From positions 1 through 12,702 of the forward strand of contig JAHDEQ010000129.1 of the NCBI GenBank assembly GCA_020628755.1: DNA of 12,702 bases. The letters are read 5' to 3'. This document shows positions 1 to 6,436 of this stretch, in pieces. A program made the translations under genes and the position numbers. Below the pieces are notes generated by a model. It saw nothing but the letters and a program-made list of their open reading frames with translations. It had not been told where the DNA came from and ran no database searches. The stretch is from Saprospiraceae bacterium (GTDB taxonomy: Bacteria; Bacteroidota; Bacteroidia; Chitinophagales; Saprospiraceae). Positions within the stretch are counted from its first letter, which is position 1, and each line of letters opens with the position of its first letter.

Positions 1-53
1 ATACATCTGTGTGTTTGGTCGTAGGATGCCCTGCGTATAAAACTCGTCAATAC

Positions 54-69
54 ACAAGTATCTACTTGT
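54..69. repeat. Short perfect inverted repeat downstream of the histidine kinase
   Basis: ACAAGTA and TACTTGT (7 bp each) flank a 2-base centre, 12 bases past the kinase stop codon. As RNA it would form only a 6-bp stem with a 4-base loop, and no T-run follows on the minus strand, so it is not a convincing terminator. It could be a small operator for a gene beyond the left edge, or chance. The rest of bases 1-81 holds no gene I can support. Confidence 0.3.
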
Positions 70-81
70 CGATAAACAGAC

Positions 82-1098
82 TTAGGAACTCAAGGTTAAT
101 TCAATTTCGTAGTCTGTTTTTTGGTCAGAAATTTTAAGTTCATGCTTGTTGGGATAGAGTAAATCTAGTCGTCGTTGTACATTGACTAGGCCAATACCTC
201 CATCTTTGGATGGAATAGGTTTTTCGGGCTTGGAATTTTTTACACGAAATTTAACTTGTTCTTTTTCAATTTCAAAATTGATGTGAATAAAAGATTCATT
301 TTCGAGACTCATCCCATGTTTGATGGCATTTTCTACAAAAGGTATAAATAAAAATGGTGCAACTTGTTGCCCATTGGGATTCCCTTCTACATTAAAATCA
401 ATCTGAGCATTGCTTTTGCGTAAAGCATCCAATTGTAGATAATTATTGACATAACTGATTTCGCTCTTCAAAGGTACTTTTTCGTTGGAACAATCATACA
501 ACTGGTACCGCAATAAATCCGATAGCTGTAAAATGGAGTTGGGAACTTCCGTTGGTCGTTTACGAGATTGTACATAAATATTGTTCAAAGAATTGAACAA
601 AAAATGTGGATTGATTTGATTTTTGAGATATTCCAATTCAGTTTTGAGACCCGTTGTTTCTAGCTCATTGACTCGTTGTTGGTTTGCAATATAGTTTTTA
701 AACAGCTTAATGGCAAATGCCATCGCCATGATTGTGGTCGTCCCCACAAATGACCCAATCAAAGCTGTACGAAGGGAGCTCGCATCAGCCGCCCCATAAA
801 AAACATAAGCCGAAATAAAGGCATTAACTAGAATAGTAATGAGTGTAATTCCAAAATATTGTGGAATCCTATTTTTCAAAAAAAGTAAAGGAAAGAGAAT
901 ATATAGATTGAAGTAAACAGTAACAATATCTATGACCAATGTAATAAAGGTCTCAAGATAACTGTCAAACGCTTCCGTAATACCAACTAAAGAGAGTACT
1001 TCATCGAGGTAGATAAAAATCCAAAACAACAAATGCCAAACCCACCAATAGCGGTCATTGGATATCCAACTTAAAGACTTATCGTAAAAGTTTGCCAT
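82..1098 (-). CDS. LytS/YehU-type membrane sensor histidine kinase
   Basis: This is a 338-residue membrane kinase that would autophosphorylate on histidine and pass the phosphate to a LytTR-type response regulator. About four hydrophobic segments (residues 19-40, 50-75, 80-102 and 111-133) form the sensor half, and no extracellular domain is visible. The cytoplasmic half matches the His_kinase family (PF06580): the phosphoacceptor box NPHFLFNSLNN with His165, an N-box PFVENAIKHG with Asn257, and a G-box GGIGLVNVQRRL at about 300-311. The frame is open back to a TTG two codons upstream (1104), but I chose the ATG at 1098 as the commoner start. The usual partner regulator is not in the window; it could lie past the left edge, where transcription heads. 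The gene diverges from the metallopeptidase lipoprotein, so the two may share control. Family assignment is secure; the stimulus is unknown. Confidence 0.93.
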   Translation of the reverse strand: MANFYDKSLSWISNDRYWWVWHLLFWIFIYLDEVLSLVGITEAFDSYLETFITLVIDIVTVYFNLYILFPLLFLKNRIPQYFGITLITILVNAFISAYVFYGAADASSLRTALIGSFVGTTTIMAMAFAIKLFKNYIANQQRVNELETTGLKTELEYLKNQINPHFLFNSLNNIYVQSRKRPTEVPNSILQLSDLLRYQLYDCSNEKVPLKSEISYVNNYLQLDALRKSNAQIDFNVEGNPNGQQVAPFLFIPFVENAIKHGMSLENESFIHINFEIEKEQVKFRVKNSKPEKPIPSKDGGIGLVNVQRRLDLLYPNKHELKISDQKTDYEIELTLSS

Positions 1099-1190
1099 TT
1101 TCAAGGGTTTTATTCAGGGAGTAGGCAAAAAATAATCTACTCGTTCCTTTTCTCCCTTACAAAATTACATCCTTTCTGATTTGACTTCAA

Positions 1191-1221
1191 TACAAAAGTA
1201 TAATGAAATCCTACAAAAGTA
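1191..1221 (-). promoter_or_regulatory. Candidate promoter(s) of the histidine kinase: paired TACAAAAGTA words
   Basis: TACAAAAGTA occurs at 1191-1200 and again at 1212-1221. Read on the minus strand each gives TACTTTTG, an exact match to the Bacteroidota -7 element TAnnTTTG. Each lies in a slightly larger inverted repeat (ATAC/GTAT and CTAC/GTAG around AAAA). The 21-bp offset is two helical turns, which would also suit a dimeric repressor or activator. I find no good TTG-type -33 element at 19-21 bp from either box, so which of them works as a promoter is unclear. Confidence 0.4.
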
Positions 1222-1244
1222 GAAAAACTAGGCTGTTTTGGTAT

Positions 1245-1280
1245 AATCTAGCCACGAAGAACGACTTTTAAGGCTAGATT
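1245..1280. repeat. 9-bp perfect inverted repeat overlapping a plus-strand -7 box
   Basis: AATCTAGCC (1245-1253) and GGCTAGATT (1272-1280) are exact reverse complements around an 18-base loop. The right arm overlaps TAGATTTG (1275-1282), an exact TAnnTTTG match facing the metallopeptidase gene 121 bases downstream. I saw no -33 element at the usual distance. This could be an operator controlling the lipoprotein promoter, or a leader hairpin. It is not followed by a T-run, so it is unlikely to be a terminator. Confidence 0.35.
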
Positions 1281-1403
1281 TGAAATATCAATCATTAAAA
1301 TTTAAAACGCACAACTATACGATAATACGAATACAATAATTAGAAAATATTTCTTAATCCGTCTTTTGCACTCCCCCTTGCAATGACCTAAAATCACACG
1401 ATT

Positions 1404-2357
1404 ATGAAAAAGCTAAATTTGGTATTCGGAATTTTAGTTGCATTTGGTCTTACCTTTACTTCTTGTTACAAAGAAGATTATTACACCGACGATTTTGGAA
1501 ATTCATTTATTGAAGAGGGCGAGCATAGTCATGACGATAATCATGGCCACAGCCATGATTTTGATGATGAGACTATTATTGCAAGCTATGAAGTAGATAG
1601 CGATTTTATCATCAAAACAGGAAGCTCAACACATAACACTTCTTGGATGAATGACGAAGCAAAACACCAATTTATGTGGGAGTACTTTATCAAAATGGTA
1701 AGTCCTGAACAACGTCCTTGGATTACAGAATTTGTTGTTTTTGATGGCGAAGGGGAAGTTTATGGTTATGTAGAACCTACCAATGATTATGATGTAACAC
1801 AATGGCGTTTTGCACTTGCCATTGACCTCGCCTACGTTGACGGAGTTTTAGATAAAGATGGTGAATATACCAATACTTTGATACACGAATTTGCACACGT
1901 CATTAGCTTAAACGAAACTCAAATTGATGCTAGTGCTAATGCTTGCTCTACTTTTGATATTGATGAAGGTTGTACGTATAATGATTCTTATTTAAATATT
2001 TTTTATCAAAAATATTGGACAGCTATTATTAATGATTATAATGAAGCAATTGACAGCGATAATGGAGATGATTTCTATGACCAATACCAAAGTCATTTTG
2101 TAACGGACTACGCCGCTTCAAATCCAGTTGAAGATTGGGCAGAAGTATTTACCTTTTTTGTAGAATTGGATGCTCCTCCAAATAGTTCGACCATTGCAAA
2201 TCAAAAAGTAAATTCTTTTTATGATTATCCTTATCTAGTTAGTCTAAGAAATAGTATTCGTCAAGGAGCTAGCGTAATGCCACGAGCAGGTTCATCAAAA
2301 CGTTCAAAGCAATTTAAGTTGAGGAAAGTTGGAAGTAAAACCGTTTTTACGAAGTAG
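1404..2357 (+). CDS. Predicted zinc-metallopeptidase lipoprotein with HExxH motif
   Basis: The 317-residue product begins with a lipoprotein signal: KK, a hydrophobic core, and a lipobox ending LTFTSC with lipidated Cys21. A histidine-rich patch follows at 41-51 (HSHDDNHGHSH), a plausible metal-binding or metal-delivery segment. The catalytic signature HEFAH is at 161-165, inside LIHEFAHVISLN. A downstream acidic motif, NPVEDWAEVF at about 240-249, is a good candidate for the third zinc ligand, as in gluzincin-like peptidases and the Bacteroidota Peptidase_Mx-type lipoproteins. Four cysteines or fewer lie in the mature part, two of them (181 and 190) close together after the active site. The last 25 residues are strongly basic and may be disordered. 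It probably acts on the cell surface or in the periplasm; the substrate is unknown. The start follows from the signal peptide. It diverges from the kinase and converges on ruvB. Confidence 0.8.
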   Translation: MKKLNLVFGILVAFGLTFTSCYKEDYYTDDFGNSFIEEGEHSHDDNHGHSHDFDDETIIASYEVDSDFIIKTGSSTHNTSWMNDEAKHQFMWEYFIKMVSPEQRPWITEFVVFDGEGEVYGYVEPTNDYDVTQWRFALAIDLAYVDGVLDKDGEYTNTLIHEFAHVISLNETQIDASANACSTFDIDEGCTYNDSYLNIFYQKYWTAIINDYNEAIDSDNGDDFYDQYQSHFVTDYAASNPVEDWAEVFTFFVELDAPPNSSTIANQKVNSFYDYPYLVSLRNSIRQGASVMPRAGSSKRSKQFKLRKVGSKTVFTK

Positions 2358-2374
2358 TTAGAACGCATAACAAT

Positions 2375-2430
2375 CTAACGAGTAATGAGTAACGACTACA
2401 TCATATATTGCGTTACTCATTACTCGTTAG
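2375..2430. repeat. 20-bp perfect inverted repeat between convergent genes
   Basis: CTAACGAGTAATGAGTAACG (2375-2394) is matched perfectly by its reverse complement at 2411-2430, with a 16-base loop. Each arm is itself a tandem of 7-bp TAAYGAG units. A further imperfect copy of the same word, TTACTCATTAAG, continues to about 2445, next to the ruvB stop. The site lies between the stops of two convergent genes, so a bidirectional terminator or mRNA 3'-end stabiliser is plausible, although neither strand has a T-run. The same word recurs in the direct repeat at 8861-8889. Confidence 0.8.
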
Positions 2431-2449
2431 CAAATTACTCATTAAGAAA

Positions 2450-3475
2450 CTATTCAAACAAAGTCCCTGCACGTCCTGGAGGAACAACACCTAAATGTAT
2501 ATAAGCTTTCTCCGTAGCGATACGCCCACGTGGAGTTCGTTGTAAAAAGCCTTCCATAATCAAAAATGGCTCATGCACTTCTTCAATCGTGCCTGCTTCC
2601 TCTCCTACTGCAGTCCCAATCGTCGTTAATCCAACTGGGCCACCTTTGAATTTATGGATAATCGTATCAAGGATTTTATTATCCATTTCGTCGAGTCCGC
2701 TGCCGTCAACATTGAGAGCTTCGAGTCCGTATTTGGCGATGTCAATTCCAATCGTACCGTCGCCTTTGACTTGTGCAAAATCTCGAATACGACGCAACAG
2801 TGCATTGGCAATACGAGGAGTTCCTCGGCTACGACGTGCAATCTCGTTTGCTCCTTCTTCTGTAATTGGAATTTTTAAAATTCCTGCCGAACGTTTAATG
2901 ATATTATTAAGAGTAGCAACATCGTAATAATCCAAATGACAAGTAATCCCAAATCTTGCCCGCATGGGTGCGGTCAGCAAACCCATGCGTGTTGTTGCAC
3001 CAACTAAGGTAAAAGGCTCTAAAGCAATTTGAATGGAACGAGCATTGGGTCCACTATCTATCATAATATCAATCCGATAGTCTTCCATTGCCGAATAGAG
3101 ATATTCTTCTACAACCGTATTGAGTCTATGAATTTCATCTATAAAAAGTACGTCTCCTTCGTCAAGGTTGGTCAACAAACCTGCTAAATCTCCTGGTTTT
3201 TCCAAAACTGGGCCAGAAGTCATTTTCATACTGGCATTCAACTCATTGGAAATAATGTGCGACAAAGTCGTCTTTCCTAAACCTGGAGGACCATGCAGTA
3301 ATACATGGTCTAATGCCTCACTACGCATTTTGGCAGCTTGGATAAAGACTTTGAGGTTTTCTACAATTTTGGGTTGGCCACTAAAGTCATCGAGTTCTTT
3401 AGGACGTAAGGCTTTTTCGACCTGTTTTTCCTCAGGTGTAAAATCTTCGTCGGACGGGTTAAGGTTTGGATTCAT
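2450..3475 (-). CDS. ruvB: Holliday junction branch migration ATPase RuvB
   Basis: RuvB is the hexameric AAA+ motor that, with RuvA, drives Holliday-junction branch migration in recombinational repair. The 341-residue length is normal for the family. Walker A is GPPGLGKT (62-69), Walker B LFIDE (110-114), sensor 1 GATTR (159-163), the arginine finger Arg174 in MRARFG, and sensor 2 GTPRIANALLRR (218-229). The C-terminal winged-helix DNA-binding domain carries GGPVGLTTIGTAVGEE and the conserved QRTPRGR stretch (312-318). All key residues are present, so it should be active. The ATG at 3475 gives the expected short N-terminal extension. It is the last gene of a minus-strand series, separated from the preceding lipoprotein gene by a palindromic repeat element that ends 6 nt before this start. 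The usual partners ruvA and ruvC are not in the window. Confidence 0.98.
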   Translation of the reverse strand: MNPNLNPSDEDFTPEEKQVEKALRPKELDDFSGQPKIVENLKVFIQAAKMRSEALDHVLLHGPPGLGKTTLSHIISNELNASMKMTSGPVLEKPGDLAGLLTNLDEGDVLFIDEIHRLNTVVEEYLYSAMEDYRIDIMIDSGPNARSIQIALEPFTLVGATTRMGLLTAPMRARFGITCHLDYYDVATLNNIIKRSAGILKIPITEEGANEIARRSRGTPRIANALLRRIRDFAQVKGDGTIGIDIAKYGLEALNVDGSGLDEMDNKILDTIIHKFKGGPVGLTTIGTAVGEEAGTIEEVHEPFLIMEGFLQRTPRGRIATEKAYIHLGVVPPGRAGTLFE

Positions 3476-3481
3476 TTATGC

Positions 3482-3558
3482 GTGTTCATGTGTTCACGTA
3501 TGCACGTGTTCGAGTGCACCCTTAACGTGAACACATGAACACATGAATACTTGAACAC
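3482..3558. repeat. Intergenic palindromic element, inverted array of 8-bp GTGTTCAN units (copy 1)
   Basis: The left half is a tandem of 8-bp units (GTGTTCAT, GTGTTCAC, GTATGCAC, GTGTTCGA). The right half (3527-3558) is four units of the reverse complement form NTGAAYAC. An 18-bp perfect stem joins 3482-3499 to 3525-3542, and a nested 5-bp stem TGCAC/GTGCA lies inside the loop. The element fills nearly the whole gap between two minus-strand genes, from 5 nt after the lipoprotein stop to 6 nt before the ruvB ATG. A homologous copy lies at 10218-10294. No T-run follows, so the class is undetermined: terminator, mRNA stabiliser, or dispersed repeat. Confidence 0.85.
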
Positions 3559-3563
3559 CTCTA

Positions 3564-4190
3564 TTAGTTATTGACTACCCAAATGGTAAATTTATTTTTC
3601 ATACGAGCGAGGTAAGATTGGCATTTTTCGTTACCTGGTTTACCATCGCAAAGGAGTGTTCCTTGACAATCGTAAATGTATTCTTCATTATCATTGACCA
3701 AATGATAGGCCCAACCATCTTCGAGGTAATCGTAACGGTCAATTTTAGTAGGTTTTAGACGAATGACATGTTCTTTCATCCAGTTGCGGTCAAAAGGTGC
3801 ATTGAGTTTTTCGCAAGGTACTTTTTGAGGAATAGCGGGCTTGACCCCACCAATTAAATCCACTAATTTGATACAAGTCAAGGTCACTGGCGTACCTGCC
3901 ATGCAGGTCGTCATAGCGTCTTTTTCTTCTTTGTAGCCGATTTCGACAAGTTGATTATTTTCAAATTTAAAGTCCTTGTCTTTTACTTCGATGGGCATGA
4001 GTTTGTCGCCATTGTCGAGTTCTAACAAGAATTGACAACCATCTAAATCACGCATATCTTTGACGACTGCTTTGGTAAAACAAGAACGTGATGGATTTTC
4101 AATCGGGGCTTTAGGGTTGGTCGTTTTGGAGGTCGTATCGCAAGCTCCCAAAAACAAGATAAGAGAAAATAGGAATAGGAATTTTTGCAT
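3564..4190 (-). CDS. Cysteine-rich lipoprotein of unknown function
   Basis: I do not recognise a named family. The 208-residue product has a clear lipoprotein signal, MQKFLFLFSLILFLGAC, with lipidated Cys17, followed by a short Thr/Ser/Pro-rich linker. The mature part contains eight further cysteines (37, 52, 96, 106, 126, 175, 181 and 190), enough for four disulfides, and appears to have two parts. Residues 37-110 look like a small beta-rich domain (CQFLLELDNGDKLMPIEV). Residues 126-208 include YIYDCQGTLLCDGKPG and end in FTIWVVNN. The frame is open to an ATG at 4238, but that would add 16 charged residues encoded by a repeat tract in front of the signal peptide, so I start at 4190. It lies downstream of a periplasmic thioredoxin-like protein, a suggestive partner for a disulfide-rich envelope protein, though that link is inference. 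Confidence 0.78.
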   Translation of the reverse strand: MQKFLFLFSLILFLGACDTTSKTTNPKAPIENPSRSCFTKAVVKDMRDLDGCQFLLELDNGDKLMPIEVKDKDFKFENNQLVEIGYKEEKDAMTTCMAGTPVTLTCIKLVDLIGGVKPAIPQKVPCEKLNAPFDRNWMKEHVIRLKPTKIDRYDYLEDGWAYHLVNDNEEYIYDCQGTLLCDGKPGNEKCQSYLARMKNKFTIWVVNN

Positions 4191-4196
4191 TACTTT

Positions 4197-4228
4197 TATG
4201 TTTCTATGTGTTTGTGTGTCTATGTGTT
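4197..4228. repeat. Degenerate 8-bp tandem repeat upstream of the lipoprotein start
   Basis: Four 8-bp units run TATGTTTC, TATGTGTT, TGTGTGTC, TATGTGTT, ending 6 nt before the ATG at 4190 on the minus strand. The word ATGTGTTTACG here differs at one base from ATGTGTTCACG in the palindromic element at 3482-3558, so it looks like a decayed, one-sided member of the same family. No matching opposite arm is evident, apart from a weak GTGTC/GACAC pairing with 4243-4247. Confidence 0.6.
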
Positions 4229-4278
4229 TACGCCGCAAAACATGACACTATTACTTCATTAATCAATTAAATCATTAG

Positions 4279-5718
4279 TTACGAGCGTCCTGCTGGAGTT
4301 TCTTTTTGGCGTTTTTCTTCGATAAGGTATTCTAAAATTTCGTCGAGTTGTTCGGCCACAATGTCTTTCATGACGATGGTTTTATTTTCGTCCAAGATAA
4401 ATATTTTTGGTGTTTTTTTCGCCATGTAAATTTGTACAAATCGAGAACGTAAATAAGGGTCAACGGTATTTATCCAACCTCCAATTTCATTATTGTCAAC
4501 GTATTCCCAACAAGCTGGGACTTTGTCAGTGACTTTGGTACAAGCCGAAAACAGTTTGACACCTTTGTTTTGATATTTCTGATAAAAAGCTTTCATAAAT
4601 GGCATCGAGGCTTTGCAATGACTACAATTGGGTTGCCATAAATACAACACGGTAAAGTCTGCCTTTACATCGTGCAAAGCGATGGGCGTGCCATCACGCA
4701 ACTGCATTTCAATATTCGGGGCTGTTTGACCGATTAAAATATTTTTACGAGCAGTTATGTCTTCAATCATTTCATCCAAATCCTCTTTTTTAACCCAAGG
4801 TGCGACTCCTTTTGTATAATAATTTTCGACAATATGGACATAAACCGCATCAAATCCAATCACGTCAGAACTGGCATAAGTTATCATCAAATGGTCGAGG
4901 TAATATTTAAAAGTATTCGGGGCTGACTGCTGTAATTGCTGTAGCACTCTATCAACGGAAGCGTTGATAGAATCGGCTTGTTGATGCGTCAGGTTGTTGA
5001 GGTAATAATCTATTTTCCCAAAAAGTGCTTCGCTGTTTAAAAGTCGTTCGTCACTCAAATCTACATAATCGAAATAGTGTTTTTTACGAAATTCATATTG
5101 CAAATAAGGTAGATCTTCTTGAGCACTTCCTTCAAATTCGGGGATTTCTTTTTCTAATTCTACTTTAATAAGACTTGCTGTCAACGATTTAGGATTTTTC
5201 TCGATTAAGTCAAATTGATATTGACGAATTTTATCAATTTCTTGATTGAAGAGTTCTTTGTTTTTGACTTGTTCGTTGGGGTCGGTGCTTTCGGCAGCGG
5301 CTTGTCGGTAGGCGTTCAATTGTATCATTTGGTCATTCAAATAATTCATATAATCGTAATACAATTGATTATCGAGCGAACCTTCAATTTTGATGCTTTT
5401 ACTTAGTGAATTATAATCTGATTTGATAGAAAAATGTTGCTCTCCTTCAGTCATCATCAGCGTCACAAAGGCATTTTCGGGTGGTAAAACGAGCATATAA
5501 ACTCCTGAGGCCAATGCCGAATCGCCTTGAAAAACATACTCTCCTTGTGCATTGACGGCTACCGTATCAACGACAGGATAACGATTGAGAAATTCGTGGG
5601 CAAGGACAATTTTTTCTTCTTGATAATTGTCAATTTGCACTCGAATTTCATAGCCCTTTTGGGCAAAAATGCTTTGGGATATAACAACTAGAAGTAAAAT
5701 TTGAAATACTTTTCTCAT
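4279..5718 (-). CDS. Periplasmic thioredoxin/TlpA-like protein with DUF4369-like N-terminus
   Basis: This is a 479-residue exported thiol-disulfide protein. A Sec signal peptide (MRKVFQILLLVVISQSIFAQ) is followed by a beta-rich domain at about 22-115 resembling DUF4369, a helical middle region at about 115-325 of the kind that precedes TlpA-like domains in Bacteroidota, and a C-terminal thioredoxin fold (about 329-465). The active site is WQPNCSHCK with Cys365 and Cys368, and the cis-proline is in KKTPK (Pro437). Two extra cysteines (393 and 403) lie just after the active site and may form a structural or regulatory disulfide. An upstream in-frame ATG at 5856 is open, but it would place 46 atypical residues ahead of the signal peptide and lies above a good -7 box at 5756-5763, so I chose 5718. 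Likely role: reducing or isomerising envelope disulfides. Partner unknown. Confidence 0.88.
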   Translation of the reverse strand: MRKVFQILLLVVISQSIFAQKGYEIRVQIDNYQEEKIVLAHEFLNRYPVVDTVAVNAQGEYVFQGDSALASGVYMLVLPPENAFVTLMMTEGEQHFSIKSDYNSLSKSIKIEGSLDNQLYYDYMNYLNDQMIQLNAYRQAAAESTDPNEQVKNKELFNQEIDKIRQYQFDLIEKNPKSLTASLIKVELEKEIPEFEGSAQEDLPYLQYEFRKKHYFDYVDLSDERLLNSEALFGKIDYYLNNLTHQQADSINASVDRVLQQLQQSAPNTFKYYLDHLMITYASSDVIGFDAVYVHIVENYYTKGVAPWVKKEDLDEMIEDITARKNILIGQTAPNIEMQLRDGTPIALHDVKADFTVLYLWQPNCSHCKASMPFMKAFYQKYQNKGVKLFSACTKVTDKVPACWEYVDNNEIGGWINTVDPYLRSRFVQIYMAKKTPKIFILDENKTIVMKDIVAEQLDEILEYLIEEKRQKETPAGRS

Positions 5719-5755
5719 ATAGCTATTCTTTTTCTTAGGACGTTTTTTAGAGGTG

Positions 5756-5763
5756 CAAAAGTA
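5756..5763 (-). promoter_or_regulatory. Candidate -7 promoter element of the thioredoxin-like gene
   Basis: On the minus strand this reads TACTTTTG, an exact TAnnTTTG match, 37 bases before the chosen ATG at 5718. The predicted leader would be about 30 nt. No perfect -33 element is visible; TTCG at 5790-5787 is the nearest candidate, with a spacing slightly too long. The box supports the shorter start, because transcription from it would exclude the upstream ATG. Confidence 0.45.
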
Positions 5764-5833
5764 ACGAATTATAGGATAATGAATATCGAACTTTCCAGAA
5801 TGTATTATACAAAATATTTTGAGCCTAAGGGTA

Positions 5834-5853
5834 TCGCAGTTGAGAAACTGCGA
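5834..5853. other. GC-richer hairpin between the acetyltransferase and thioredoxin-like genes
   Basis: TCGCAGTT (5834-5841) and AACTGCGA (5846-5853) form a perfect 8-bp stem around GAGA, which is a GNRA-type tetraloop if read on the plus strand. Flanking CCTAAGG (5824-5830) and CCTTTGG (5858-5864) can extend it with 6 of 7 pairs. It lies about 20 bases past the acetyltransferase stop. No T-run follows on the minus strand, so a weak terminator, an mRNA 3' stabiliser, or a small structured RNA are all possible. Confidence 0.5.
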
Positions 5854-5872
5854 CAAGCCTTTGGGAATAACT

Positions 5873-6403
5873 CTAAAATCTTTCCTGATATTCTTTCTTT
5901 GTTATTCTGTAAAAAAAATCTGTAGCATTGATTTTCATAAAGCGGCGCAAACCTGCCTTGTGTAGAACGTTTTGGGAAGCCTGATGTTGTATAAAAACAC
6001 GCCCTAAAATTTCGCTTAGTTGAAGTGTGTCAAAACCAAACTCGACGGAGGCAATTGCCGACTCCGTGGCATAGCCCTTGCCCCAATGTTTTTGTAGTAA
6101 GCGATAACCCAAATCATAATATTTTTCATAACCCTTTACGTCTGATTTTTCCAATTTGAGTCCACTCCAACCCACATAATCGCCTGTATCTTTTTCGATA
6201 ACCGTATATCTTCCAATACCTCGCTCTTCGTATTGTTGGATTACATGGTTCACTGTCTGAATGGCTTCGGCAGAGGTTTTTAAGCGAACACCACCTAAAA
6301 AGTGCATGACTTTGGGGTCGGTATCCATCTGGAAAATACCGTAGGCATCGTCGGGCTGGAAGGGCCGAAGAAGGAGGCGTGGGGTTTCTATGATTGAAAG
6401 CAT
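5873..6403 (-). CDS. GNAT-family N-acetyltransferase, RimJ/RimL-like
   Basis: This 176-residue enzyme would transfer an acetyl group from acetyl-CoA to an amine, probably a protein N-terminus or small molecule. It begins with the typical Acetyltransf_3 signature ETPRLLLRPFQPDD. The acetyl-CoA pyrophosphate-binding motif is HWGKGYATES (about 106-115), and the family's C-terminal Asn and reactive loop are in HQASQNVLHKAGLRRF (about 140-155). Length and motif order are normal. The frame extends to a TTG at 6430, but the ATG at 6403 places the TPRLLLRP motif six residues in, the usual distance. The cyclase gene ends 33 bases upstream on the same strand, so the two are probably cotranscribed. The substrate cannot be read from the sequence. 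Confidence 0.9.
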   Translation of the reverse strand: MLSIIETPRLLLRPFQPDDAYGIFQMDTDPKVMHFLGGVRLKTSAEAIQTVNHVIQQYEERGIGRYTVIEKDTGDYVGWSGLKLEKSDVKGYEKYYDLGYRLLQKHWGKGYATESAIASVEFGFDTLQLSEILGRVFIQHQASQNVLHKAGLRRFMKINATDFFYRITKKEYQERF

Positions 6404-6436
6404 AGAAGTGAAATTAGAACAATAATTCAAGAATTA

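Larger units (their letters stand above)
1099..1403. other. Divergent intergenic control region, no gene seen
   Basis: These 305 bases separate the kinase start (minus) from the lipoprotein start (plus). No convincing coding frame was found on either strand. The region is AT-rich. It holds two near-identical TACAAAAGTA words 21 bp apart, a 9-bp inverted repeat at 1245-1253/1272-1280, and a plus-strand TAGATTTG (1275-1282) matching the Bacteroidota -7 consensus TAnnTTTG. Both promoters should lie here, and the leaders would be about 90-115 nt. Confidence 0.6.

Noticed and set aside
1..6. ATG on the minus strand at 6-4 as the start of a LytTR response regulator partner of the kinase
   Set aside because: Only two codons are in the window, and no motif can be read. 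The expectation comes from family knowledge alone.
2375..2430. CRISPR array or attachment site
   Set aside because: The structure is one inverted repeat with no spacers, no cas genes, and no integrase or tRNA nearby.
2589..2927. Plus-strand open frame of 112 codons inside ruvB
   Set aside because: It is opposite highly conserved RuvB coding sequence and shows no protein features of its own.
4191..4238. Longer start (ATG at 4238) for the cysteine-rich lipoprotein
   Set aside because: It would put 16 charged residues, encoded by the 8-bp repeat tract, in front of an intact lipoprotein signal peptide.
5719..5856. Longer start (ATG at 5856) for the thioredoxin-like protein
   Set aside because: The extension precedes a complete signal peptide and lies upstream of a good -7 promoter box at 5756-5763.
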